Shown here: positions 26,357-33,947 of the stretch, piece by piece | How positions within the stretch are numbered: the stretch's first letter is position 1 | Layout: each line of letters starts with the position of its first letter | Assembly (NCBI GenBank): GCA_023667095.1 | Contig: JAMPAT010000031.1 | Coordinates: 1-34,091 of the forward strand | Direction: 5' to 3' | DNA length: 34,091 bases | Source: Bacteroidales bacterium | Lineage (GTDB): Bacteria; Bacteroidota; Bacteroidia; Bacteroidales; UBA932 | Made by a program: the position numbers and the translations under genes | The notes under the pieces: model-generated | Databases searched by the model: none | What the model was told of the DNA's origin: nothing | What the model saw: the letters and a program-made list of their open reading frames with translations, nothing else

Positions 26357-27685
26357 ATGGATAAAGGGAAAATCTTGCTGTGTGTTTTGGCGTTGGCTCT
26401 GTCTGTCTCATGTACAGAGACCATAATCTCGGAAATTGAAGTGCCGGTCCTGCAGCCTGAAAAGGTTTCCATAAGTTCCGGCAGCTTCTCTGTTCCGCCG
26501 GAGGGAGGGGAATTCACAGTCACTGTGACGAGTGAAGGTGAATGGAACATTTATGGAGAATGTGGATGGTGTACTCCTTCTGCTGTTTCCGGAGTCAGCG
26601 GTGATGAAGTTACATTCACTGCCTGCACGAACATAATGCATGGCAGGGAGGCAAGCTTCACATTCGTCTGTGACAACATGTTTTCTGTGCTTGATGTGTC
26701 TCAGCAGGGGGCAGGACCGGTCCCGTCAGATGAGATATGGTACATCTCAGCAGACGGGAATGCTGTGAATTTCACATTGCCAGGGATTGCATCGAATACA
26801 TATCAGGACGGCAAGGGCATACTGAAGCTTGAGAATGAAGTCACGTCTGTCGGATATGCTGCGTTCAGCGGGCTGCTGAACCTGGAAAGCGTCAACCTGC
26901 CAGGGAGCATTGTCTCCATAGCTTCCGGTGCATTCAAGGAATGCCATGACCTGAAATATGTAAATATACCGGAAAATGTCAATTCAATCGGTACTGATGC
27001 CTTTTCTTCCTGCCATTCACTGAGGGAGGCCAATCTGCCCGAGGGTTTGACATCTGTTGCAAACAAGGTCTTCTATAGATGCTACGCCCTTGAGAAGGCT
27101 GTGATTCCGGAGACTGTGACATCCATCGGGACAAGTTCATTTGAAGGCTGCCATGCCCTTTCAGATGTCCATATCCCTGGATCAGTGACCTCAGTAGGGG
27201 AAAAGGCCTTTGCGGATTGCCATAATCTCACTGGCATTGTCCTGCCGGAGTCATTGTCATCCATCGGGAAGTACACATTCAAGGGATGCTATAACCTGTC
27301 TTCTGTCACTATACCTGAGACTGTCACGGTAATCAGTGACTATGCTTTCAGCGGATGCTATTCGTTGCTGGACTTCCGTTTCCCCAGGACAATGGAGTCA
27401 ATCGGACGATATGTGTTTGAGGACTGTAAAGGGTTGACTGAGATTACAGTTCCTTCATCTGTCACTTCAATAGGCTCCTCTGCATTTGACGGATGTGAAC
27501 TTAAGGCAATCTACATGGAGCCCATGACGCCTCCGGCACTGATAGCACGTATCTTTGACATGTACAATGTGCCGAAAATGAAGATATATGTGCCTGAAGG
27601 TTCGGCAGAGGCCTACAAGGCTGCCGGAATCTGGTCACAGTATGCCCCATATATGGAAGAATATAGTCCGGATAAGAGGAATTAA
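26357..27685 (+). CDS. BACON plus BspA-type leucine-rich-repeat lipoprotein, first copy
   Basis: 442 residues, MDKGKILLCVLALALSVSCT with a lipobox (SVSC). Residues ~37-120 are a BACON domain (SEGEWNIYGECGWCTPSA; GDEVTFTACTNIMHGREASF; VLDVSQQGA). Residues ~150-410 hold about ten BspA-like LRR_5 repeats of ~23 residues on the pattern 'IPxxVTSIGxxAFxxCxxL', e.g. IPETVTSIGTSSFEGCHAL and LPESLSSIGKYTFKGCYNL. The C-terminal cap is IYVPEGSAEAYKAAGIW. No catalytic residues are apparent. Known: BACON domains are frequent partners of gut Bacteroidetes glycan enzymes, and BspA LRRs occur in adhesins. Inferred: a surface-exposed binding protein of the PUL. It is a paralogue of the next gene, which starts 2 bp after this one's stop. 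Confidence 0.88.
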   Translation: MDKGKILLCVLALALSVSCTETIISEIEVPVLQPEKVSISSGSFSVPPEGGEFTVTVTSEGEWNIYGECGWCTPSAVSGVSGDEVTFTACTNIMHGREASFTFVCDNMFSVLDVSQQGAGPVPSDEIWYISADGNAVNFTLPGIASNTYQDGKGILKLENEVTSVGYAAFSGLLNLESVNLPGSIVSIASGAFKECHDLKYVNIPENVNSIGTDAFSSCHSLREANLPEGLTSVANKVFYRCYALEKAVIPETVTSIGTSSFEGCHALSDVHIPGSVTSVGEKAFADCHNLTGIVLPESLSSIGKYTFKGCYNLSSVTIPETVTVISDYAFSGCYSLLDFRFPRTMESIGRYVFEDCKGLTEITVPSSVTSIGSSAFDGCELKAIYMEPMTPPALIARIFDMYNVPKMKIYVPEGSAEAYKAAGIWSQYAPYMEEYSPDKRN

Positions 27686-27687
27686 AG

Positions 27688-29040
27688 ATGAAAACAATTG
27701 CCAGAACAGTCATGATGGCCGTGGCCATCCTATCCACTGCTGTCTCATGCAAGAAGACAGATATCGTCGAAGTTGAGGTGCCTGTCATTGTACCTGTGCC
27801 AGAAAAGGTTGCCTTAAGCTCCAGTTCACTTTCCATGCCGGCTGACGGCGGTGTGCAGTCTGTGACTGTTGCCAGTGAGGGTGAGTGGACACTTTACGGA
27901 GAGTGCAGCTGGTGTACACCTTCTGCAACTTGCGGAACCGGCGGTGACGAGGTGTCATTTGTGGCGGATGTGAACATAATGTCTGCAAGGGAGGCAGAAT
28001 TCACATTTGTCTGCGGCAATATGATTGCCCGTCTTTCTGTCGCCCAGGAAGATGCCGGAAGGGTACCATACGATGAACTGTGGTACACGACCATAGACGG
28101 GAATCCGGTTGAACTGAACAGACAGGCGGCAGGCACTGTCAACATCCTTTCGAACACATACCGGGACGGGAAGGGGATAATCAAGTTCGGGAACAACATA
28201 ACAGAAGTTGCCCCATCATTGTTTGACGGATGTCTCCTGCTGTATTCCATCAATATCCCGAGGACGGTCATGTCTATCGGTAAAAATGCATTCTATGGAT
28301 GCAACGGGCTTTCCTTCATCAATATACCTGATTCAGTCACATCGATAGGTGACCATGCGTTTATCTATTGCTACAGATTGACTGACATTGAATTGCCGGA
28401 GAAAATATCATCTATAGAAGCGTATGCCTTCCAGGGTTGCTATGGCCTTAAGGAGTTCAATATACCTAAGAATGTGACATCAATAGGCGAGCAGGCTTTC
28501 CGCGATTGCTCCGGCCTTGTTGCCCTGGATATTCCTGATAAGGTGACTTCCATTGGACGTGCAGCATTCCAGGGATGCAGCGGACTGGCTGAATTCACTG
28601 TCCCGTCAGGCGTTCCTGTTATCGCCGATGACTTGATGCGTGACTGTAGCGGGCTTGTAAAAGTCTCTCTTCCGGAGACTATAGCCTCTGTCGGCAGCTA
28701 TGCCTTCAAGGGCTGTCTGAGATTGCAGGAAATCAACATTCCCAAGGCTGTGACTTCAATCGGAGAGTCTGCATTCCAGGAGTGTGGGGAGCATGAAAGA
28801 GTGGATATATCGTCTTCAATTACGTTTATCGGAACAAACGCGTTCCGTCTTACAAAGGTGAAGGACTTCTATATAAGGGCCCAGACACCTCCGGACCTCG
28901 GAGGATATTCCATGGTGACCTCATTCTATACTTCCGGCCTGGAGAAGATATATGTACCGGCTGGAGCATCTCCGGCATACAGGACAGGCAGCAAATGGGC
29001 CACATATTCAGAATATATAGAGGAATATGATTTCCAGTGA
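27688..29040 (+). CDS. BACON plus BspA-type leucine-rich-repeat lipoprotein, second copy
   Basis: 450 residues, MKTIARTVMMAVAILSTAVSC with a lipobox (TAVSC). The BACON domain is at ~38-122 (SEGEWTLYGECSWCTPSA; VNIMSAREAEFTFVC). About ten LRR_5 repeats follow between ~165 and ~415 (IPDSVTSIGDHAFIYCYRL, IPKNVTSIGEQAFRDCSGL, IPDKVTSIGRAAFQGCSGL), with the C-terminal cap IYVPAGASPAYRTGSKW. It is clearly a tandem duplicate of the preceding gene, with the highest similarity in the leader-proximal part (EVPV...PEKV) and the BACON domain. It is the last gene of the rightward HTCS operon. Function is inferred as surface binding; the ligand is unknown. No obvious intrinsic terminator was seen in the 170 bp that follow. 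Confidence 0.88.
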   Translation: MKTIARTVMMAVAILSTAVSCKKTDIVEVEVPVIVPVPEKVALSSSSLSMPADGGVQSVTVASEGEWTLYGECSWCTPSATCGTGGDEVSFVADVNIMSAREAEFTFVCGNMIARLSVAQEDAGRVPYDELWYTTIDGNPVELNRQAAGTVNILSNTYRDGKGIIKFGNNITEVAPSLFDGCLLLYSINIPRTVMSIGKNAFYGCNGLSFINIPDSVTSIGDHAFIYCYRLTDIELPEKISSIEAYAFQGCYGLKEFNIPKNVTSIGEQAFRDCSGLVALDIPDKVTSIGRAAFQGCSGLAEFTVPSGVPVIADDLMRDCSGLVKVSLPETIASVGSYAFKGCLRLQEINIPKAVTSIGESAFQECGEHERVDISSSITFIGTNAFRLTKVKDFYIRAQTPPDLGGYSMVTSFYTSGLEKIYVPAGASPAYRTGSKWATYSEYIEEYDFQ

Positions 29041-29214
29041 TTTGTTGCCATTGACCACACGTTGAGAGTCAACATGATTCCCAATCTGAATCGGAGAACA
29101 TCACAGTTTTCGCCTTAAGGGCAAACAAGTTCTTGATTCATAGAAGAATATGCAAGGGCCTTGCTGCGTATATGGTATTTTTCGAATGATTTATTCCATA
29201 CAATGGAAAATGGT
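29041..29214. other. Intergenic stretch after the PUL, no gene seen
   Basis: No convincing coding frame. It contains small imperfect hairpins (GTTGA-GAG-TCAAC near 29062; GATTC-n7-GAATC after it) and a 13-base perfect palindrome, GCAAGGGCCTTGC, at 29152-29164. None is followed by a T-run, so none can be called a terminator with confidence. It separates the PUL from the core-like genes to the right. Confidence 0.5.
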
Positions 29215-29222
29215 TATCTTTG
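29215..29222 (+). promoter_or_regulatory. -7 element of promoter for the small secreted protein
   Basis: TATCTTTG matches TAnnTTTG perfectly. The -33 region holds TTTA at 29190-29193 (21-bp gap), a near match to TTTG. The start codon is 58 bp downstream. Confidence 0.6.
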
Positions 29223-29279
29223 CAGCCGGAAAATAATTAATCATTTAACGGGTAAAAGGAATCCCATAGACAGAATCCC

Positions 29280-29780
29280 ATGAAAACTTTTACAAAGATT
29301 ATGGCGATTGCAGCCCTGGCGGTCTTCTCAATTGCATCGTGCATTAATGCCTCTGCTGCAGAACCGCAGCTGTTCGGCAAGAAGTCGGCTGCATATACAA
29401 GCGGACAGACAACAGGCTCTGCATTGAAGGCCTTGTATGCGCAGTATAAGGCTGATGGAAAGAAGCTTGACATGAAAAATGCAAAGAACCTGCTTTCCCT
29501 TGCATCCCTTGCAACCAGCATCTCAGGACTTAAGGACACAACCAAGGACAGCTCATTCTACAAGGAATTTGCTACAGGAATGGTGGCAGGTTCAAGCAAC
29601 CTGGTCACTACAGGCACTTCGGACAATGTGATGTCAAGCCTGACAACCCTTGCCGGAATGGACCTTTCTGCCATTGCCGGAAAGTCTTCAACAGCCTCAG
29701 GCAGCAGTACCTCAAAGGAAAGCAATATCTCTGAAATTGCAAGCAATGTAAGCGGAATCCTCGGACTGTTCAAGAAATAG
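29280..29780 (+). CDS. Small secreted protein of unknown function
   Basis: 166 residues. The N-terminus is MKTFTKIMAIAALAVFSIASC; both a lipobox (IASC) and an ordinary cleavage site (ASA-A) are possible, so it is either lipid-anchored or secreted to the periplasm. The mature part is Ala/Ser/Lys-rich, mostly helical in character, with a Ser/Thr-rich patch (STASGSSTSKES) near residue 140 and a hydrophobic end (VSGILGLFKK). I do not recognise the family. It has its own promoter and converges on thiL, with only 14 bp between the stop codons and no visible terminator between them. Confidence 0.75.
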   Translation: MKTFTKIMAIAALAVFSIASCINASAAEPQLFGKKSAAYTSGQTTGSALKALYAQYKADGKKLDMKNAKNLLSLASLATSISGLKDTTKDSSFYKEFATGMVAGSSNLVTTGTSDNVMSSLTTLAGMDLSAIAGKSSTASGSSTSKESNISEIASNVSGILGLFKK

Positions 29781-29794
29781 TCCTGCCAGGAAAG

Positions 29795-30799
29795 TTATCT
29801 CCATCCCTGTGACTTGAGCGGAAGCTCCAGCCCGTCGGGAGTCACTATCACTGCCCCCACTTCAGGCTTCGCAAGATGTCCTATTATGTCGAATGTCTGG
29901 AAATCATGCCTGAACTTGTCATGGTTGCCGATAGGGACTGTATAGAGTATCCTGTAGTCATCTCCTCCGTTCATTGCCGCTGAGATTGGATCAATGTTCA
30001 TCTCCTTTCCAAGGTCGAAAGTCTTCCCTGCAAAGGGAATCTTGTCAGCATAGACCTTTGCGCCCAGTCCGCTGTCCCTTACAAGCCTCTTGACTGCATC
30101 TGAAAGTCCCCTTGTCACAAAATATCCGTATGAGGGGATTATTCCGGCATCTTCAAGCTGTTTTACAGTGTCGTGGTTCAGCTCAGGCTTGAGATATGCA
30201 CCGACAAGATGTTTGTATTCCTCAAGCTTTGGCTGGTTCCTTTCATCTTTTTCCTTGTTGAACTGTGCCTTTTCCCTTTCAAGTACCATCTGCCCGAAAT
30301 ATGCCGCACCGAGATTGTCAGAGACACATATCAGGTCCATGCTTTTGGCGGCAGGGCGTCTCTTGCCTGTCAGAAGCGAGGTCTCTCCCGAGCCTGATAC
30401 AGCTATGCACAGCCCGTTGCGTGACGGTACAAGGTCCAGGGATACCTTTGAGTATCCATGCTCCCTTGCAGCTGTGACAGCACCGCTCCAAAACTCCTTT
30501 ATCTGCATGAAATCGAGTTTTGCTGATATCCCCAATGTCAAGGAAAGTGTACGTGGGTGTGCCATTGCTGCATAAAGCTCTCCTGTAACGGCGACCACAC
30601 TTTTGTATCCAAGATGCTTGAGCGGGAAATATGTCAGGTCAAAGTCAATTCCCTCAAGCAATACCTTTGTGTATTCTGAAGAGTATGCCTTGCCTGCAGT
30701 CTCGAACCGGCAGTCCTCGAATGGCCTGTATCCTGTTCCTTCGTATAGCCTTTCTATTGCCTCGACCCTGCCGAGGTCTGAAAAATTCTCTTCTGACAT
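29795..30799 (-). CDS. thiL: Thiamine-monophosphate kinase
   Basis: 334 residues, cytosolic, no signal peptide. The fold markers of the ThiL/PurM superfamily are visible: EGIDFDLTYFPLKHLGYKSV near residue 50 (metal/ATP-binding N-terminal region, with the 'D-LTYFPLKHLG' segment typical of Bacteroidetes ThiL), VAVTGELYAAMAHPRTLSLTLGI (~70-90), VSLDLVPSRNGLCIAVS, and near the C-terminus AAMNGGDDYRILYTVP, matching the usual GGEDYELLF motif. Known reaction: ATP-dependent phosphorylation of thiamine monophosphate to thiamine diphosphate, the last step of the cofactor pathway. It is transcribed alone from a canonical promoter (30854-30823) divergent from the cyd operon. No other thiamine genes are in the window. 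Confidence 0.88.
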   Translation of the reverse strand: MSEENFSDLGRVEAIERLYEGTGYRPFEDCRFETAGKAYSSEYTKVLLEGIDFDLTYFPLKHLGYKSVVAVTGELYAAMAHPRTLSLTLGISAKLDFMQIKEFWSGAVTAAREHGYSKVSLDLVPSRNGLCIAVSGSGETSLLTGKRRPAAKSMDLICVSDNLGAAYFGQMVLEREKAQFNKEKDERNQPKLEEYKHLVGAYLKPELNHDTVKQLEDAGIIPSYGYFVTRGLSDAVKRLVRDSGLGAKVYADKIPFAGKTFDLGKEMNIDPISAAMNGGDDYRILYTVPIGNHDKFRHDFQTFDIIGHLAKPEVGAVIVTPDGLELPLKSQGWR

Positions 30800-30822
30800 A
30801 TGATTTTGTTTTATTCAGCCTA

Positions 30823-30854
30823 CAAATTTAAAAACTGTCAGTTAATAAATCAAA
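30823..30854 (-). promoter_or_regulatory. Canonical promoter of thiL
   Basis: On the minus strand TTTG (30854-30851) is followed after exactly 20 bp by TAAATTTG (30830-30823), fitting TTTG-N19-21-TAnnTTTG. The ATG is 24 bp beyond the -7 box, so the leader is very short. Confidence 0.7.
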
Positions 30855-30866
30855 ACAATAATTTCC

Positions 30867-30874
30867 TATCTTTG
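30867..30874 (+). promoter_or_regulatory. -7 element of the DUF4492-cydAB promoter
   Basis: TATCTTTG is a perfect TAnnTTTG. No TTTG is found 19-21 bp upstream, so a -33-independent or activator-dependent promoter is possible. It lies back-to-back with, and overlaps, the thiL promoter region. Confidence 0.6.
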
Positions 30875-30886
30875 ATGCCGGGAAAA

Positions 30887-31168
30887 ATGATTGCTATGCA
30901 ACGTATATGGAAAAGGCTGAAATCTGTATGGCGGCTTTATGCTGACGGTTTCAGGAACATGACGTGGGGACGGCCGCTTTGGGGACTGATAATCCTGAAG
31001 CTGTTCTTCCTCTTTGTTGTCTTGAGGCTGTTCTTCTTCAAGCCTGTGCTTTCGGGCAAGACGGACGGGCAGAAAAGCGAATTCGTCGGTGCTTCACTGA
31101 CTGAGCGTGCCTGGCAGCCTGCGGAAACTGGACAGCACAAAGAATATCCAGTAGATATGGACAAATAA
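30887..31168 (+). CDS. DUF4492-like small membrane protein preceding cydA
   Basis: About 93 residues from ATG 30887 (MIAMQRIWKRLKSVWRLYAD); ATG 30896 is an equally possible start. The longer frame from 30800 would begin upstream of the promoter and is rejected. One hydrophobic helix (LWGLIILKLFFLFVVLRLFFF, about residues 36-56) follows a basic, aromatic amphipathic segment (WRLYADGFRNMTWGRPLWG). The sequence and position, immediately before cydA in a Bacteroidetes genome, match DUF4492 proteins as I recall them. A role in assembly or stability of cytochrome bd is inference from gene order. The gap to cydA is 19 bp. Confidence 0.75.
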   Translation: MIAMQRIWKRLKSVWRLYADGFRNMTWGRPLWGLIILKLFFLFVVLRLFFFKPVLSGKTDGQKSEFVGASLTERAWQPAETGQHKEYPVDMDK

Positions 31169-31187
31169 TTTATAACGCTATAACACT

Positions 31188-32687
31188 ATGGTAGATACAA
31201 CTTTAATTGACTGGTCAAGGGCACAGTTTGCCCTTACGGCCTGTTATCACTGGGTCTTTGTGCCGCTGACCCTCGGGCTTGCAGTCATCATGGCGGTCAT
31301 GGAAAGCATCTATGTCGCCAAAAAAGACGAGTTCTGGAAAAAGGCGGCCCAGTTCTGGATGAAGATATTCGGTATCAATTTCGCTGTGGGAATTGCCACG
31401 GGACTTATCCTTGAATTCGAGTTCGGCACCAACTGGAGCAACTATTCCTGGTTTGTGGGTGACATTTTCGGTGCTCCTCTTGCTATCGAAGGAGTCATTG
31501 CATTCTTCATGGAGGCAACATTTGTGGCCGTCATGTTCTTCGGCTGGAACAAGGTAGGCAGGAAATTCCACCTTGCATCGACATGGCTGACAGGCATCGG
31601 AGCTACAATCTCAGCATTCTGGATCCTTGTTGCAAACGGCTGGATGCAGCATCCTGTGGGAATGGAGTTCAACCCGGACACCGTCCGCAATGAGATGGTG
31701 GACTTCTGGGCTGTGGCAACAAACCCTGTGGCCATAACCAAGTTCTTCCATTCTGTGCTGAGCGGATGGATGACAGGTGCTATTGTCGTGATCGGGGTAT
31801 CATGCTGGTATCTGTTGCGCAAGCGGGAGACAAGGTTTGCCCTTGCAAGCATAAGGGTGGCAGCAGCAGTCGGTATCGTAGGTACATTTGCTGTGATGTT
31901 CACCGGTGACAGGTCAGGTGTACATGTGGCTGAATATCAGCCGATGAAGCTTGCAGCAGCTGAGGGACTTATGGATGGAGGCCAGAGGGCACCGTTCTCA
32001 ATTGTCCCGGGCATCGAGATTCCGGGAATGCTTTCAATCCTTGCAACACATGACATTGACGGATATGTCCCAGGCATAAATGACCTGCTTGACGGATATA
32101 CAGACCCGGAAGGCAACGAGCATCTTTCTGCCGAGGCCAAGATGTACAAGGGCGAGACTGCCCTTAGGGCATTCAAGGTCTACCGTCAGATAAAGGACAA
32201 GGCACCGAAGGCTGCCGCTGAGGTCCGCAAGGTACTTGACGAGAACATGGAGTATTTCGGATACGGATATATCAAGGACCGCAACGAACTGGTCCCTAAT
32301 GTATGGCTTGTCTATTGGCCGTTCAGGATAATGGTCGGCCTTGGCTCTTTCCTTCTCCTGCTTATGGTGGTTGTGCTTTTCTTCGAGCGCAAGGGAAAGA
32401 TAGTCGACATGAAATGGCTGCAGTGGGTGGCATTGCTCTCTATTCCTTTGGTATATCTTGCCGGACAGGCGGGATGGGTGGTGGCAGAGGTCGGACGCCA
32501 GCCTTGGGCCATCCAGGACTTGCTTCCTGTAAATGCTGCCATATCAAGCCTCAGCGCAGGTGCGGTCAAGACTACGTTCTTCATCTTTGTGGCAGTGTTT
32601 ACATTGTTCCTTGCCATAGAGCTGAACATCATGTTCAAGGCCATAAGGAAAGGACCGGAGACAGAGGAAACTGCTCCTGATAAATAG
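31188..32687 (+). CDS. cydA: Cytochrome bd ubiquinol oxidase subunit I
   Basis: 499 residues, multi-pass inner-membrane protein. It begins MVDTTLIDWSRAQFALTACYHWVFVP; His21 is in the position of the conserved N-terminal heme ligand. His188 (FFHSVLSGW) and Met382 (FRIMVGLG) correspond to the heme b558 ligands. The GRQPW motif (EVGRQPWAIQDLL) is the conserved CydA signature near helix VIII. Known role: oxidises quinol and reduces O2 to water with high affinity, allowing tolerance and use of trace oxygen in gut Bacteroidetes. The region between GDRSGVHVAEYQPMKL and the next helix (about residues 240-375) is the periplasmic quinol-binding loop. Co-transcribed with cydB, 35 bp downstream. Confidence 0.97.
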   Translation: MVDTTLIDWSRAQFALTACYHWVFVPLTLGLAVIMAVMESIYVAKKDEFWKKAAQFWMKIFGINFAVGIATGLILEFEFGTNWSNYSWFVGDIFGAPLAIEGVIAFFMEATFVAVMFFGWNKVGRKFHLASTWLTGIGATISAFWILVANGWMQHPVGMEFNPDTVRNEMVDFWAVATNPVAITKFFHSVLSGWMTGAIVVIGVSCWYLLRKRETRFALASIRVAAAVGIVGTFAVMFTGDRSGVHVAEYQPMKLAAAEGLMDGGQRAPFSIVPGIEIPGMLSILATHDIDGYVPGINDLLDGYTDPEGNEHLSAEAKMYKGETALRAFKVYRQIKDKAPKAAAEVRKVLDENMEYFGYGYIKDRNELVPNVWLVYWPFRIMVGLGSFLLLLMVVVLFFERKGKIVDMKWLQWVALLSIPLVYLAGQAGWVVAEVGRQPWAIQDLLPVNAAISSLSAGAVKTTFFIFVAVFTLFLAIELNIMFKAIRKGPETEETAPDK

Positions 32688-32722
32688 TGGCTGATTGATA
32701 ATTATTTAACTTGTACAGTATC

Positions 32723-33868
32723 ATGTTTACATACGAATTTCTACAGAATTACTGGTGGTTTATAGTGGCTCTCCTCGGCGGCCTGCTTGTCTTCCTCCTG
32801 TTTGTCCAGGGGGCAAACGCCATGCTTCTCCTGACAGGTGCCGATGAGAGGGAGAAACAGCTTATGGTCAATTCTACCGGCCGTAAATGGGAATTTACAT
32901 TCACTACGCTCGTAACTTTCGGCGGTGCATTCTTCGCGTCTTTCCCGCTTTTCTACAGTACGAGCTTCGGCGGTGCATACTGGGTGTGGATACTGATTCT
33001 CATCACTTTTGTCCTGCAGGCTGTGTCATACGAGTTCCAGAACAAGGCCGGAAACATCATAGGGAAAAATACGTTCCGCATATTCTTGACAATTAACGGT
33101 TTCCTTGGACCGCTCCTTATAGGTACGGCTGTGGGGACATTCTTCACCGGTTCGGACTTTGCTGTCAACAAGGCCGCTGTCGGGGATAGCCTTGCACCGG
33201 TAATCAGCACATGGGGCAGCGGATGGCACGGGCTTGAGGCAGTCACGAATCTCTGGAATGTAAGCTTCGGCCTTATGGTAATGGGACTTGCTGTCTGCCT
33301 TGGACTCATGTATATGATAAACAATATTGATGATGAGGGACTTGACAGGAAATTGCGTAGCCGTCTTCTCGTGTTCGGGACATTGTTTGTCGTTTTCTTC
33401 CTGAATACTGTGGCTGGACTTCTGCTGAAAGATGGCTTTGCTGTGGCCGAAGACGGTACAGTCTTCATGGAGAAATATAAATATCTTCACAATCTTCTCC
33501 AGATGCCGGCTGTCCTTGCCATTTTCCTTGTCGGGGTGGTGCTTGTGCTCTGGGGACTTATAGGAACCCTTGTATGCCGGAAATTCAGGAGGGGGATATG
33601 GCCGGCAGGAGCAGGTACAGTCCTGGTTGTAATGGCCGTATTCATGCTTGCAGGCTACAATGGCACTGCATATTATCCGTCCACAGCAGACCTTCAAAGC
33701 TCGCTTACGCTTGCAAACAGCTGCTCAAGCCTGTTTACGCTGAAGACAATGACATACGTGTCGTTCCTGATCCCGTTTGTCCTCGCATACATTGTCTACG
33801 CATGGCGTGCGATGGACCGCAAGTCATTGACAAAGGCAGAACTGGAAAATACTGAGCATAAATATTAG
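32723..33868 (+). CDS. cydB: Cytochrome bd ubiquinol oxidase subunit II
   Basis: 381 residues from ATG 32723 (MFTYEFLQNYWWFIVALLGG); a TTG at 32711 is in frame but less likely. About nine hydrophobic membrane segments are visible, including WWFIVALLGGLLVFLLFVQG, WVWILILITFVLQAVSYEFQ and LAIFLVGVVLVLWGLIGTLV. The N-terminal aromatic-rich helix followed by a GANAML motif and the YEFQNK segment are characteristic of CydB. It pairs with CydA in the bd oxidase. The C-terminus (ENTEHKY) is short and polar. An intrinsic terminator follows 44 bp after the stop; no cydX-like gene was noticed between the stop and the terminator. Confidence 0.95.
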   Translation: MFTYEFLQNYWWFIVALLGGLLVFLLFVQGANAMLLLTGADEREKQLMVNSTGRKWEFTFTTLVTFGGAFFASFPLFYSTSFGGAYWVWILILITFVLQAVSYEFQNKAGNIIGKNTFRIFLTINGFLGPLLIGTAVGTFFTGSDFAVNKAAVGDSLAPVISTWGSGWHGLEAVTNLWNVSFGLMVMGLAVCLGLMYMINNIDDEGLDRKLRSRLLVFGTLFVVFFLNTVAGLLLKDGFAVAEDGTVFMEKYKYLHNLLQMPAVLAIFLVGVVLVLWGLIGTLVCRKFRRGIWPAGAGTVLVVMAVFMLAGYNGTAYYPSTADLQSSLTLANSCSSLFTLKTMTYVSFLIPFVLAYIVYAWRAMDRKSLTKAELENTEHKY

Positions 33869-33911
33869 ACCAGTTCCGGAATGGAATCCGGACATGGCCT
33901 TTACAGGTTTT

Positions 33912-33947
33912 GGCGGAATGGCGTACTGTTGCCGTTCCGCCTTTTTT
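33912..33947 (+). terminator. Intrinsic terminator of the cydAB operon
   Basis: Arms GGCGGAA (33912-33918) and TTCCGCC (33935-33941) pair, extended inward by a T-G wobble and GGC/GCC. The loop is about 8 nt (33923-33930). Six T's follow at 33942-33947. Confidence 0.88.

Noticed and set aside
26900..28900. Repeated nucleotide pattern in the LRR genes as a DNA repeat array
   Set aside because: The periodicity (~69 bp) is explained by ~23-residue protein repeats with varied codons; it is not CRISPR or satellite DNA.
29152..29164. Palindrome GCAAGGGCCTTGC as a terminator or operator
   Set aside because: No T-run follows and it is not placed at a promoter; 13-base palindromes can arise by chance.
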